Assembly: GCA_002104945.1 (NCBI GenBank)
Contig: MCFH01000026.1
Coordinates: 1-64,000 of the forward strand
Reading direction: 5' to 3'
Length of the DNA: 64,000 nt
From: Piromyces finnis
Taxonomy: Eukaryota; Neocallimastigomycota; Neocallimastigomycetes; Neocallimastigales; Neocallimastigaceae
Made by a program: the position numbers and the translations under genes. Below the pieces are notes generated by a model that was not told where the DNA came from, did not search any database, and saw nothing but the letters and a program-made list of their open reading frames with translations. This document shows, in pieces, positions 11,808-22,292 of the stretch. Position 1 is the first letter of the stretch. The number at the start of each line of letters is the position of its first letter.

Positions 11808-13930
11808 CATGTCAGTCCTTTATATTAAAGATAAGAATTATATCAGACGTGGTACCCGGTAATACCACTTCAGATAATGATGCTCATGGTTTAAATTTTA
11901 TTCTTAAATTATTCAACCGTATTTGGGATGGAGATTTCCCCAACTCATGGAATGAATCCAGTATTGTTTCTATTCCTAAGAAGGGAGATTTGACAGATTG
12001 TGATAACTATCGAGGTATATCACTTATCAATAATGGCATTAAGTTGATTTCCAAAATTGTCACCACTAGAATCTCAGAATATGGTCTAAAGAATAATTTC
12101 ATTAGACCTGAACAATTTGGTTTTCGAAAAAAGGAAGAAAGTATTAGTCTTTTCATTTCAATCCAAGAAATATGCCGTAGACGTCAATTAGATAATAAAG
12201 AGACATATTTGGCCTTTTTAGATCTCAGGAAAGCATACGATTCAGTCCCAATTGGTAATATTCTCCATAAATTAGATTGTTTAGGAATCCGAGGTAAGAG
12301 TTTACAATTCATCAAAAATTTATATTTAACATCTAAGGCTAATGTCAAATTAGATGGACAATTCTCGAAATCTTTTGATGTGAAGAAAGGAGTCCGTCAA
12401 GGTTGCCCTCTTTCTCCTATTCTCTTTAATCTCTTTATTAATGATATATTTAGAGAGTGCGAAGATCTAGGAGTCAGTTTAGGTGACACTCGATGCTGTG
12501 GTGGACTTTTTGCAGATGATATAGTTATTTGTGCTTCAACAAGAGGATGCTTAAAAAAGATGCTTAGAAGAGTTAATGAATGGGCATTGTATAATGAAAT
12601 GGAATTTGGTATCCAGAAATGTTCAACGATGGTGATTCGTCCTGAATCAATAGAAAATCAGATCAAGAGAGATCCAACATTTTACTTAGCAGGACAACTC
12701 ATTCCAACTACTGATTGCTATACTTATCTTGGTGTTCCATTTGATAAGAATCTGTCCATTAAACCAGTAATTAAAGCTCTTAATAACAAGGTTTTGAAAG
12801 GGCTTTTCTCAGTCAGTAAATTCTTAAGAAATCCTAATATTCCTATTCCTTTCAAAAAACTAGTACTTAACTCTCAAGTGATTAGCAGAGTTTCATACTT
12901 TGCACCATTACTTGGATCCAACAAAGCTAGGTCTAGGATTGCTCAGAAGCATGTTAACAAAGGAATACGATGGGTTGCCGGAGTTCATAAAGCTGTATCG
13001 TTTATATCTTTATACTCTATTTCAAAAGATTTGAATATTCCTCCATTGTCAGCCAAATGTGCGTTAGCTCAGGTTAGATGTTTTAACAAATGGAAAAACT
13101 CAAATTGTATTATCTCACACCTTGTCAATTACATTCCTAAATTTAGAAAATACACGTGGTGCAAATCAAGTAGGACACTTGATAAAAAATTAAAGAAGCA
13201 TGGAGATGTTAAAGCAGTTAAAAACTTTTATTGGAAAGATCTCAAAAGGAATTCAATCAAAGCGCAATATTATGATGATAATAAATTTATTGAAACTAAA
13301 GATTTTATCAAATTATGTTATGAATACCCAGAGTTTTCCTATGGCTTCTACTGGCTCTTGAAAGCAAGAAGCGGATACAAGTTGGATGCTAGAGTTGCCA
13401 AAGCTGCTAAATTTGTTGATCCAGTTTGTCCTAACTACTGTCCATGTTGCAAGTGTGGTGTTCAAAGTATTAAACATTGGTTATTAGATTGTCCAACATT
13501 TAGAGATATCCGTATTAAACATTATGATTCTATAGTCCATCTATTAAATTTTTTCAGTCAACGTAATTCCAATAGTCCTATCAATAATAATGAAAATGTT
13601 AATATCAGTAGAGATAGCAATAACATTAATAGTAATAGTAACAATAGTAGTAATAACAATAGTAATAGTAACAATAGTAATAGTAACAATAGTAGTAATA
13701 ACAATAGTAATAGTAACAATAGTAATAATAACAATAGTAGTAATAGAAATAGTAATAATAACAATAGTAGTAATAGAAATAGTAATAATAACAATAGTAG
13801 TAATAGAAATAATAATATTAGTAATGATAACAATAGTGAAGATAATAATTCTAATTTAGATAGTAATTTAGTTAATAATAGTAATAGTTCTAATAATCCG
13901 GTGAATATTTATGATTATTCTAGTGTATGA
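11808..13930 (+). pseudogene. LINE polyprotein copy 3, deletion derivative (RT region only)
   Basis: The ATG at 11808 opens 17 codons and meets TAA at the deletion junction near 11859, because about 2.2 kb (the rest of the N-terminal domain, the endonuclease and the start of the linker) is missing. Both parental sites contain CCGGT, so microhomology-mediated deletion is likely. A different frame is then open from about 11849 to 13930 with all RT motifs and the knuckle, but without an ATG; the Asn/Ser linker is longer than in copies 1 and 2. The frame ends at a TGA where copies 1 and 2 read on. Confidence 0.9.
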
Positions 13931-14029
13931 AATAAAATATTTAAATTCTTTTTTGAGGGAAAAAGTCTTAGCAAAGTATAATAGTGATCTTTTTACATTA
14001 ATTAAACACAAAGTTATATAATTCATATC

Positions 14030-14660
14030 CCTGTAATCAATTTCAAATAAATGGAAAAACTCCAAATTTATTATTTCTTATCTGGTCAATTGTATTCCTA
14101 AATATAGAAAATATACATGGTGTAAATCAAGTAGGCTCACCTGACAAAAAATTACAGAAATATGGAAATGTTAAAGACTTTTTAATTGAAAGATTTCAAA
14201 AAAAGAAAATCATAATAACGAATTTGTAGAAACCAAAAATTTTATTAAAATAGGTTATGAGCACATTGAATTTTTTTATGCTTAATACTGGTTCTTGAAA
14301 GTAAGAAGTGGATACAATTGAGATACTAAATTTGGTTATCTAATTTGTTTGAATTCCTGTCTATGTTGAAAAAGTGGTTATTAGAATATTAAATATTGAT
14401 TAACTAAATATCCAATAATTTAATAATATTCTTATTAAGCCTTTCAATTGATTATCTTAAAAATCGTTATACAATTAACCTTATTAATAATGGAAATAAT
14501 GATTATAATAACGACATTAGAAATAATACTACTAATAATAAATAATATTAGAATAGATAATATTTATGAAAATAAGGAAGATGGTAATTCTAATTCTTCA
14601 AATATGAATAATTATGCTAATTTAAATAAAACATTCTTTCTTAGAGGGAACTTTAGCTTA
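14030..14660 (+). mobile_element. Decayed LINE fragment (3' part of ORF)
   Basis: The DNA follows the copy 1 region from about 3855 onward with many substitutions and indels: AAATGGAAAAACTC near 14048, TGGTGTAAATCAAGTAGG near 14118, a GTGGATACAA match near 14310, and a Asn-rich remnant to about 14640. Stops and frameshifts are frequent. This is a much older insertion of the same family, directly downstream of truncated copy 3. Confidence 0.8.
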
Positions 14661-15232
14661 TGATGAACTACAAATCAATAAGGCGGAACATAGACATTTA
14701 AATGAACAATCCATTCATTGGTAGAAAGTCTCTCGGCTTTTTTTTACTAAAATAATCCCTATCATTAGTAGTCATTAGTAGATCAATGAAGCTACTTTTT
14801 TACAGATTTAGTAAAGTACCTAACGTATACAAGAGTGCTGACGTCATACCAATATGAAAAAGGAACATTACAAATGTTCCATACACAGAGTTCAGTGTTA
14901 GTATTTCTTCGAATAAAAACATGATGAACTCATGAGAGAGTTTAGTAGACACCACACTATCCTACCTGACCTGATGCTACTTTTACTTTTTTATTTCATT
15001 TAATTTATTACTTTATTAGGTAAGGACTCATCCCAAAGAGCACAAATTACAGAGTTCATTGAACAAACTTTTATACAGCTTAAATAATTATTTTATTTTA
15101 TTTTATCTTTATAACTTTATTTATGACTTATTATATCAATATGTAAAATCACAAAATAAATAAATAAATACAAGAAGTTTATACTCTTCATAGAATAAAA
15201 AAATTTTTAAAGTTTTTTTTCTATAAATCTAA
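14661..15232 (+). other. Unassigned ~570-bp segment interrupting a LINE fossil
   Basis: The LINE fossil before it (Asn-rich linker) and the one after it (C-terminal tail) are adjacent in the intact element, so this block looks like an insertion or a replaced stretch. It is less AT-rich than its surroundings and has no long ORF. An inverted repeat GGAACATT-ACA-AATGTTCC lies at 14862-14880. No family is recognised. Confidence 0.4.
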
Positions 15233-15445
15233 TTGATATTAATGTATATATCAATATTACAATGTATTAAAAAAAAAAATAAATCTCAAAATTTTTTTAT
15301 TGTGGTGGTAAAAAGTTTTAACATGAATGGAAAGAATTTTGCATGTGTAATGTTAAATTGTGAATATATGGAAGATCATCATTTTTTGACAGTAAATGTG
15401 GAACTGTTAATCAAAATGATGACTTTATTATACAATATTATGACA
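15233..15445 (+). mobile_element. Decayed LINE fragment (C-terminal tail of ORF)
   Basis: The sequence corresponds to copy 1 from about 4576 to 4790. Matches include TAAAAAGTTTTAACA, GAATGGAAAGAA, TTTTTGACAGTAA and GTGGAACTGTTAATCAAAATGATG, in order, with deletions between them. It continues the fossil at 14030-14660. Confidence 0.7.
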
Positions 15446-15533
15446 GTTACACTAATTTTTGTCTCCTAAAAACAACATGCTTTTGTTGATTTTGACTCTT
15501 AGTTCTATTGATTGTTCCAAAGATAGCTCTTGG

Positions 15534-15860
15534 ATAATACTAATACTAATACTAATACTAATACTAATACTAATACTAATACTAATACTAATACTAATAC
15601 TAATACTAATACTAATACTAATACTAATACTAATACTAATACTAATACTAATACTAATACTAATACTAATACTAATACTAATACTAATACTAATACTAAT
15701 ACTAATACTAATACTAATACTAATACTAATACTAATACTAATACTAATACTAATACTAATACTAATACTAATACTAATACTAATACTAATACTAATACTA
15801 ATACTAATACTAATACTAATACTAATACTACATACTAATAATACTAATACTAATAATAAT
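15534..15860 (+). repeat. (TAATAC)n microsatellite, about 325 bp
   Basis: About 50 nearly perfect hexamers run from 15534 to about 15830, with a short imperfect end to 15860. In one frame it reads Asn-Thr repeated and in another Ile-Leu repeated; neither is judged to be coding. Being so uniform it should be highly length-variable. Confidence 0.95.
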
Positions 15861-16529
15861 GTGATAATAACATAATAACTCCTTCCTTTACCTCATGTGT
15901 TTTTGTATGAGTTTATGCGCATGAATACTTTTTTTCAAAGAATAATTTAATTTAATATAATATTAAATTTAAATTAAAATTTCTTTTTTCATCAATAAAC
16001 GGCTAATTTTATATTAAAAAAAATTCCAATCAGCTAAAAATGATTTTTACCCAAAATACTATGAATAATATTAAAATTATATTTTTTTACAATTGATTTG
16101 CTGGAAAAAAAAAAAGGATCAAATCCTTTTTAATATTATTTTATTTTTAATAAAAGAAATTAATAATATTAATTTTTTTTCTCACCTCACTTGTAAGTAT
16201 TATGCGGAAAAAAGTTAAAGAATTACTAAATGATTAACGGCAAAAAAAATAAAATAAAATGTATAAAAATGAAAATTATTTTCCTTTTTTTTTTTTTTTT
16301 TATTATTCAATATATTTTTTTGATAGAAATATACTTTATAAAATATTTGTAATATTTGTAAAATAAAAAAAAGTTTTATAAATAAAAATAACTACTACTG
16401 GTTAATTATTATTTTTATTAAATTTTTTAAAAAAAAATATTTTATTATTTTTACTTGCTAATTCAAATTAAATTAAATTATATATATAACTATTATTGTT
16501 AAAAAAGTCATTAAAAGTTTAATATCATC
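15861..16529. other. AT-rich interval upstream of the GH5 gene
   Basis: No gene is seen. It has several A and T runs and a TATATATAA stretch near 16480, about 45 bases before the cellulase ATG, which could serve as a TATA-like element, although such strings are common in this DNA. Confidence 0.4.
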
Positions 16530-17948
16530 ATGAAATTTTTAAATACTATAGCTTTAATCGGTTTAGCCATTGTTGGTTCAAAGGCTATGAGAGATATCTC
16601 ATCAAAGGAATTAGTAAAAGATATCAAAATTGGTTGGAATTTAGGTAACACTTTAGATGCTCATTGTCTTGAATTCTTAGATTATTCCGAGGATCAAACT
16701 GCCTCTGAAACATGTTGGTTAAATCCAAGAGCCACCCAAGAACTTTTCGATAAATTAAGTGAAGTTGGTTTCAATACCTTCCGTATTCCAACAACTTGGA
16801 CTGGTCATTTTGGTGAAGGACCAGAATACAAAATTGATGATGCTTGGATGAAGAGAGTTCACGAAGTTGTTCAATATGCTATTAATACCGGTGGTTATGC
16901 CATTTTAAATGTACACCATGAAGATTGGAATTATGCCTTTGCTGATAATTTAGCATCCGCTGAAGTTATTTTAGAAGCACTTTGGAAACAAATTGCTGCC
17001 GAGTTTGAAGAATTTGATGAACATTTAATTTTCGAAGGAATGAACGAACCAAGAAAGGTTAATACTGATGTTGAATGGAATGGAGGAGATGAAGAAGGTT
17101 GGGAATTTGTCAATGAAATGAACGATCTTTTCATGAAAACTGTTCGTGCTTCCGGAGGTAATAATAAACTTCGCCATCTTATGATTCCAACTTATGCTGC
17201 TGCTCTTAATGAACATACTCTTGAAGCCTATAAATATCCAAATAATGATGATAAAGTTATTGTCTCTGTCCACTCCTACACTCCATATAACTTTGCCTTA
17301 GCTACAGATGATACTGCTGTTTCTGTATTTAATAATACTCAACCTATTGAATGGGCTATGAATAACATTAATACTTACTTCAGAAGTAAAGATATTCCAG
17401 TTATTATTGGTGAATTTGGTGCCATGAGTCGTAATAATGATGAAGATCGTATGAGATGGGCAGAATTGTTTGTTAGTAGTGCTAAATCCATGGGTGTTCC
17501 ATGTGTTTTATGGGATAATGGTGTATTTGAAGGAGATGGTGAACGTTTTGGTATTATTGATCGTTCCGAATTAACAATTACTTATCCATTATATCTTAAA
17601 GGATTAATGGCAGGTATTGGCAAAAATATTAATATTTCCGATTTTGAAACAACCCCATCTACTCCAACTACTACAATTCCAGCTATTATTGAAACCCCAA
17701 CTATTGATACTCCAGTTAATCCACCAGTTATTGAAACTCCACCAGTTATTGACACTCCAGTTAATCCACCAGTTATTGATAATGCTACTAATAACGAAGA
17801 TTATCTTTCATGTGCCAAGGATGATTATCAATGCAAATCTAAAAAATCAGAAGAATGTTACAAAAAGGTTTCTGAATGTTGGAATTCTCAACAAGACCAA
17901 AGCGCATGTATTAGTTTAGGTAATACATGTAGTAAAATATGGAATTAA
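16530..17948 (+). CDS. Secreted GH5 endoglucanase with C-terminal Cys-rich module
   Basis: A single exon of 472 codons. A signal peptide (1-19, hydrophobic, ending GSKA) suggests secretion. Residues 28-365 form a glycoside hydrolase family 5 domain of GH5_4 type: GWNLGNTLDA (35-44), NVHHEDWN (127-134), FEGMNEPR with acid/base Glu173, HSYTPYNF (248-255) and IIGEFGAM with nucleophile Glu295. The expected role is endo-cleavage of cellulose or other beta-1,4-glucans outside the cell. A Pro/Thr-rich linker (373-420, VIDTPVNPPV repeats) leads to a ~45-residue tail with six cysteines (428, 435, 443, 450, 460, 467). That tail does not show the CW...GYPCC pattern of fungal dockerins. GH5_4 genes in gut fungi are widely considered to have come from rumen bacteria; the lack of introns fits. 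Confidence 0.95.
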   Translation: MKFLNTIALIGLAIVGSKAMRDISSKELVKDIKIGWNLGNTLDAHCLEFLDYSEDQTASETCWLNPRATQELFDKLSEVGFNTFRIPTTWTGHFGEGPEYKIDDAWMKRVHEVVQYAINTGGYAILNVHHEDWNYAFADNLASAEVILEALWKQIAAEFEEFDEHLIFEGMNEPRKVNTDVEWNGGDEEGWEFVNEMNDLFMKTVRASGGNNKLRHLMIPTYAAALNEHTLEAYKYPNNDDKVIVSVHSYTPYNFALATDDTAVSVFNNTQPIEWAMNNINTYFRSKDIPVIIGEFGAMSRNNDEDRMRWAELFVSSAKSMGVPCVLWDNGVFEGDGERFGIIDRSELTITYPLYLKGLMAGIGKNINISDFETTPSTPTTTIPAIIETPTIDTPVNPPVIETPPVIDTPVNPPVIDNATNNEDYLSCAKDDYQCKSKKSEECYKKVSECWNSQQDQSACISLGNTCSKIWN

Positions 17949-18297
17949 ATTTAAATGTATTATTTTAAATTCAAAAAACTTTTTTCTTTAATTGTATTTA
18001 ATTACCATTTTAAATTTTATTATTTTTATTTTTGAAAGTTTTTTTTTTTTTTTAAAAAAATTATTGCGAATTACTTTATAACTTCATTTTTATTCTTATT
18101 AATTTCCTATTTAGTTTTTAATTAATATTAAATCAATATGTAAAAATTTTGTAAAAAAAAAAAGTATTATAAATATTTAATATTTGACACTTTTAAAAAA
18201 TATAATAAAATCATTAAAAAAAGTATATATATATATAAATTAATTACATGAATCATATTTTTGTAAGAATTGCGAAATATAGAAAATGTAGGTGTTA

Positions 18298-18500
18298 TAC
18301 AAAGAATTTAACTGCTTTTTCAATTGCTAATTAGATCAACATTACTATAATAAATGAAATTGATAAATCGTTATTTAATATATATCATAACAATTCTTTA
18401 ATCTTCTGAAAATCAAATTGAAGCTTTATAAAGAATTCAAAAAAAAAAAAAAAAAAAAAAAAACATATGATGATTATATGGTAAAATTATATGCTTTTCT
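18298..18500 (+). mobile_element. Decayed LINE fragment (endonuclease-RT linker region)
   Basis: It follows copy 1 from about 1930 to 2110: TTTAACTGCTTTTTCAATTG, then CTTTAATCTTCTGAAAATCAAATTGAAG (copy 1 has ATCTTCAAAAAATCAAAATGAAG), then TTTATAAAGAATTCAAAAA. An A-run replaces part of the AAAAAAGAAAG stretch. No open frame survives. Confidence 0.7.
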
Positions 18501-18640
18501 ATTTAGATTTTTCATTTTTATGTAAATGTCAACATAATATGCAAGATATAATGACTAAATATCAATAATGTTGATTTTATTATTAATATTCCCTTAAGAA
18601 AAAAAGATACGATAAGAAATTATAAGAAATAATACAATAA

Positions 18641-18740
18641 GAATATGAAACATATTGTAATGTATCAATAATTAGTATAAATAATAGAGTAAAGCTACAT
18701 TATAATATGATACAAAATGATAAAGGATAGTTGATCTTAC
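18641..18740 (+). repeat. Dispersed 100-bp repeat, copy A
   Basis: About 92% identical by eye to 22611-22712. Shared blocks include CATATTGTAATGT, CAATAATTAGTATAAATAAT and GATACAAAATGATAAAGGA. Copies A and B are in the same orientation and flank the ankyrin gene. Copy B is open in one frame, so this may be a remnant of a coding mobile element. Confidence 0.75.
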
Positions 18741-19206
18741 AATTTTTAATAATACACTGCCGTCATCACAATTAAGACAATTGTAATCTAAATTTTTACT
18801 CTCTTCATTACCTCTATTATAATATTAGTTACATAAAATATTTAAATATTTTTATTTTAATAATTAATATTTTTATTGTTAAAATAATCTGCAAATATTT
18901 TTTCTTTTAAAAAATTAACAATGGAATAATAATATTAATATATATAAATAAAATTGCAAATATATGATAAACTATAAAAATTATTCAAATTATATAATAG
19001 TTTGATGAATTTTTGCAACTAGTAATATATTGTTTTTTATTCCTTAAACTCTTCCAATACATTTATTTTCCTCCAATACTATTATGTATTTTTTGTATTA
19101 TTCTTTATCTTGTTCTTCACTTCCACTATTAATTTTGTAGTGGGACGAATTCATTTATAATTTATATATTTAATTATAATCAATTAAAATTTATATACTA
19201 AAAAAA

Positions 19207-19296
19207 ATTATTATTATTTTTTATATGGCACTGTTATCACAATTAAAATAATTATTATTATTTTTTATATGGCACTGTTATCACAATTAAAATAAT
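19207..19296. repeat. 44-bp tandem duplication
   Basis: A unit containing TTATATGGCACTGTTATCAC is present twice in direct tandem (the core at 19221 and 19265). A related core, CACTGCCGTCATCACAATTAA, occurs near 18759. Confidence 0.8.
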
Positions 19297-19625
19297 TATT
19301 ACCATAATATTCATGTTCATAGCATTCTTTTAAATTGTCATAACGCCATTTTATGAATACTCTTAATGTTTATAGTATTTATAATATTCTTTTTAATCTT
19401 CTTTAACTATTCTTCCAATTTATTTCCTTTTTATATTACTTGTAGTTTTTAGTTTTAGGCATATGATGAAATGATTAAATATTTAATCTATTTCAATTGA
19501 ATTATAAAATTTTTAAAAAATTGAAAAAAGATCACTTTTTAAACTTTTATATTATTAATATATTTCTTTACTTTTTAGTTTTTGTAATAAAAATAAATAT
19601 ATTAAAACTTACTTTATGCTATTTA

Positions 19626-22292
19626 TTATTTATTAAAAATTGATTTGAGAAAATTTTTTATTTTTACTTTGATATTTGAATCTGCACCTTTTTTATTTAA
19701 ATATTTAACTATTTCTTTGTTTCTTTGTTTACTTGCATAATGTAATGGCGTCTTTCCATCTTTATTTTTAGCATTAACATTTATTTTTTCATTTTCAATT
19801 AAATATTTAACTATGTTTTCATTTCCTTGATTGCATGCATAATGTAATGGTGTCCATCCACGTTCATTTTGAATATTAACATTTATTTTTTTATTTTCTA
19901 TTAAATATTTAACTATATTTGTATTTCCTTGATTGCATGCATAATGTAATGGTGTCCATCCATCTTCATTTTGAATATTAATATCTAATGTTTCATTTTC
20001 AATCAAATATTTTACTATATTTTCATTTCCTTGATAACATGCATAATGCAATGGTGTCCATCCATCATTATCTTTAATATTAACATCTAACTTTCTATCT
20101 TCAATTAAATATATAACAAGATTAGCATTATCATATTGAGATTGGCATGCGCAATGTAATGATATTCCTCCATTATTTCTTTTTATGTTTTCATCTGTCC
20201 CCTTTTCAATTAAATATTTAACTATTTTCTCATTTCCTATTTTACATGCAGAATGTAACGGTGTCTCTCCATCATTATCTTTAATATTAATATCTAATGC
20301 TTCATTTTCAATTAAATATTTAACTATTTCTTCATTTCTATGACCACATGCACAATGTAATGGTGTACATCCATCATTATCTTTAATATTAACATCTAAT
20401 CCTCTATCTTCGATTAAATATTTAACAAGATTAACATTTTCTTTTTGTGCTTCGCATGCATAATGCAATAATATTTTTCCATCATTACTTTTTATATTTT
20501 CATCCGCTCCTTTTTCTATCAAATATTTAACTATGTTTTCATTTCCTTGATTGCATGCATAATATAATGGTGTCCATCCACATTCATTTTGAATATTAAC
20601 ATTTATTTTTTTATTTTCTATTAAATATTTAACTATGTTTTCATTTCCTTGATTGCATGCATAATGTAACGGTGTCTCTCCATAATTATTTTGTATATTT
20701 ATGTCTATTTTTTCATTTTTAATTAAATATTTAATTATTTCTTCATTTCCTTGATTGCATGCACATTGTAATGGCGTCTTTCCATATTCGTTTTTAATAT
20801 TAATATCTAATCCTCTATCTTCAATTAAATATTTAACAAGATTAACATTTTCTTTTTGTGCTTCGCATACATAATGTAATGATATTTTTCCATAGTTATT
20901 TTTTATATTTTCATCTGCCCCCTTCTCAATTAAATATTTAATTATTTTTTCATTTCCTCGATCACATGCATAATGTAGTGGTGTACATCCATCATTATCT
21001 TTACTATTAACATCTAATCCTCTATCTTCGATTAAATATTTAACAAGATTAACATTTTCTCTTTCTGCTTCGCATGCATAATGTAATGATATTTTTCCAT
21101 CATTACTTTTTATATTTTCATCCGCTCCTTTTTCTATCAAATATTTAACTATGTTTTCATTTCCTTGACTGTATGCATAATGTAATGGTGTCCATCCACG
21201 TTCATTTTGAATATTTACATCTATTTTTTCATTTTCAATTAAATATTTAACTATTTTTTCATTTCCTTTATTGCATACATAATGTAATGGTGTCCATCCA
21301 CATTCATTTTGAATATTTACATCTATTTTTTCATTTTCAATTAAATATTTAACTATGTTTTCATTTCCTTGACTGCATGCATAATGTAACGGTGTCTCTC
21401 CATAATTATTTTGTATATTTATGTCTATTTTTTCATTTTTAATTAAATATTTAATTATTTCTTCATTTCCTTGATTGCATGCACATTGTAATGGCGTCTT
21501 TCCATATTCGTTTTTAATATTAATATCTAATCCTCTATCTTCAATTAAATATTTAACAAGATTAACATTTTCTTTTTGTGCTTCGCATGCATAATGTAAT
21601 GATATTTTTCCATAGTTATTTTTTATATTTTCATCTGCTCCTTTTTCAATTAAATAGTTAACTATATTTTCATTTCCTTGATTGCATGCACAATGTAATG
21701 GCGTCTTTCCATATTCATTTTTAATATTAATATCTAATCCTCTATCTTCAATTAAATATTTAACAAGATTAACATTTTCTCTTTCTGCTTCGCATGCATA
21801 ATGTAATGATATTTCTCCATCATTATTACTTATATTCTCATCTGCTCCTTTTTCTATTAAGTATTTCACAATATTTTCATATCCTTTTTTACAGGCATAA
21901 TGTAACGAAGTCCAATTATTATTATCTTGTTTGTTGATATCTATATCTCCTTTTCTATTAGTAATTAAATATTTAACAATATTGATGTTTTCTTTTTCTG
22001 CCTGACATGCAAAATGTAAAGGTGTATGTCCATCCTTGTTTTGTATATTGACATCTGCACCTTTATCAATTAAATATTTTACAATAGCTTCACTTCCCTT
22101 TTTGCAAGCATAATGTAAAAGAATACAATTATCATTATCTTTTTTATTTATATCAATTCTTAATTCTTCAATATTATGTTTAAATGACAATATATCGTCA
22201 TCATTGAAAGAAAATCTTTCAGAAAAAAAAATTACCGTTTCGTTTAACGACTCATTAATGTCATTCGTATCATCTGAATCATTAAAGCTCAT
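19626..22292 (-). CDS. Protein of 24 ankyrin repeats
   Basis: A single exon of 888 codons (ATG 22292). After an acidic N-terminus of about 50 residues comes an unbroken run of 24 ankyrin repeats of 33-36 residues, with the usual TPLHYAC and IVKYLIE cores, ending in a short basic tail (FLKSIFNK). Two repeat kinds alternate: a standard kind ending EKGADENIKN and a kind beginning ISLHYACEA ending EDRGLDINIKN. Repeats 6-9 are almost identical to 13-16, a 720-bp shift in DNA. There is no signal peptide, membrane segment or enzymatic domain, so a soluble protein-binding role is all that can be inferred. Confidence 0.93.
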   Translation of the reverse strand: MSFNDSDDTNDINESLNETVIFFSERFSFNDDDILSFKHNIEELRIDINKKDNDNCILLHYACKKGSEAIVKYLIDKGADVNIQNKDGHTPLHFACQAEKENINIVKYLITNRKGDIDINKQDNNNWTSLHYACKKGYENIVKYLIEKGADENISNNDGEISLHYACEAERENVNLVKYLIEDRGLDINIKNEYGKTPLHCACNQGNENIVNYLIEKGADENIKNNYGKISLHYACEAQKENVNLVKYLIEDRGLDINIKNEYGKTPLQCACNQGNEEIIKYLIKNEKIDINIQNNYGETPLHYACSQGNENIVKYLIENEKIDVNIQNECGWTPLHYVCNKGNEKIVKYLIENEKIDVNIQNERGWTPLHYAYSQGNENIVKYLIEKGADENIKSNDGKISLHYACEAERENVNLVKYLIEDRGLDVNSKDNDGCTPLHYACDRGNEKIIKYLIEKGADENIKNNYGKISLHYVCEAQKENVNLVKYLIEDRGLDINIKNEYGKTPLQCACNQGNEEIIKYLIKNEKIDINIQNNYGETPLHYACNQGNENIVKYLIENKKINVNIQNECGWTPLYYACNQGNENIVKYLIEKGADENIKSNDGKILLHYACEAQKENVNLVKYLIEDRGLDVNIKDNDGCTPLHCACGHRNEEIVKYLIENEALDINIKDNDGETPLHSACKIGNEKIVKYLIEKGTDENIKRNNGGISLHCACQSQYDNANLVIYLIEDRKLDVNIKDNDGWTPLHYACYQGNENIVKYLIENETLDINIQNEDGWTPLHYACNQGNTNIVKYLIENKKINVNIQNERGWTPLHYACNQGNENIVKYLIENEKINVNAKNKDGKTPLHYASKQRNKEIVKYLNKKGADSNIKVKIKNFLKSIFNK

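Larger units (their letters stand above)
10816..13970 (+). mobile_element. LINE copy 3, internally deleted and 3'-truncated
   Basis: It begins with four 5' monomer starts directly after the copy 2 poly(A), and keeps the whole 5' UTR and the first 17 codons (ATG 11808). It then jumps to the Ser/Asn linker before the RT. Similarity to copy 1 falls off after about 13930 and ends near 13970, in a region of much older LINE sequence. The 3' UTR and tail are absent. It probably descends from a full-length insertion that lost its middle and end. Confidence 0.9.
17949..19625. other. Intergenic region with old repeat remnants
   Basis: It lies between the GH5 gene and the convergent ankyrin gene. No intact gene is seen. 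It holds a LINE fossil, a dispersed 100-bp repeat and a 44-bp tandem duplication, each listed separately. The rest is AT-rich with A and T runs. Confidence 0.6.

Noticed and set aside
13558-13859. Poly-Leu (minus) and Val/Ile (plus) frames over the LINE Asn/Ser linker
   Set aside because: They are alternative frames of the AGTAATAAC repeats in the LINE ORF.
15459-15875. Open frames reading Asn-Thr or Ile-Leu repeats
   Set aside because: They are translations of the (TAATAC)n microsatellite; all frames without a stop in the unit appear open.
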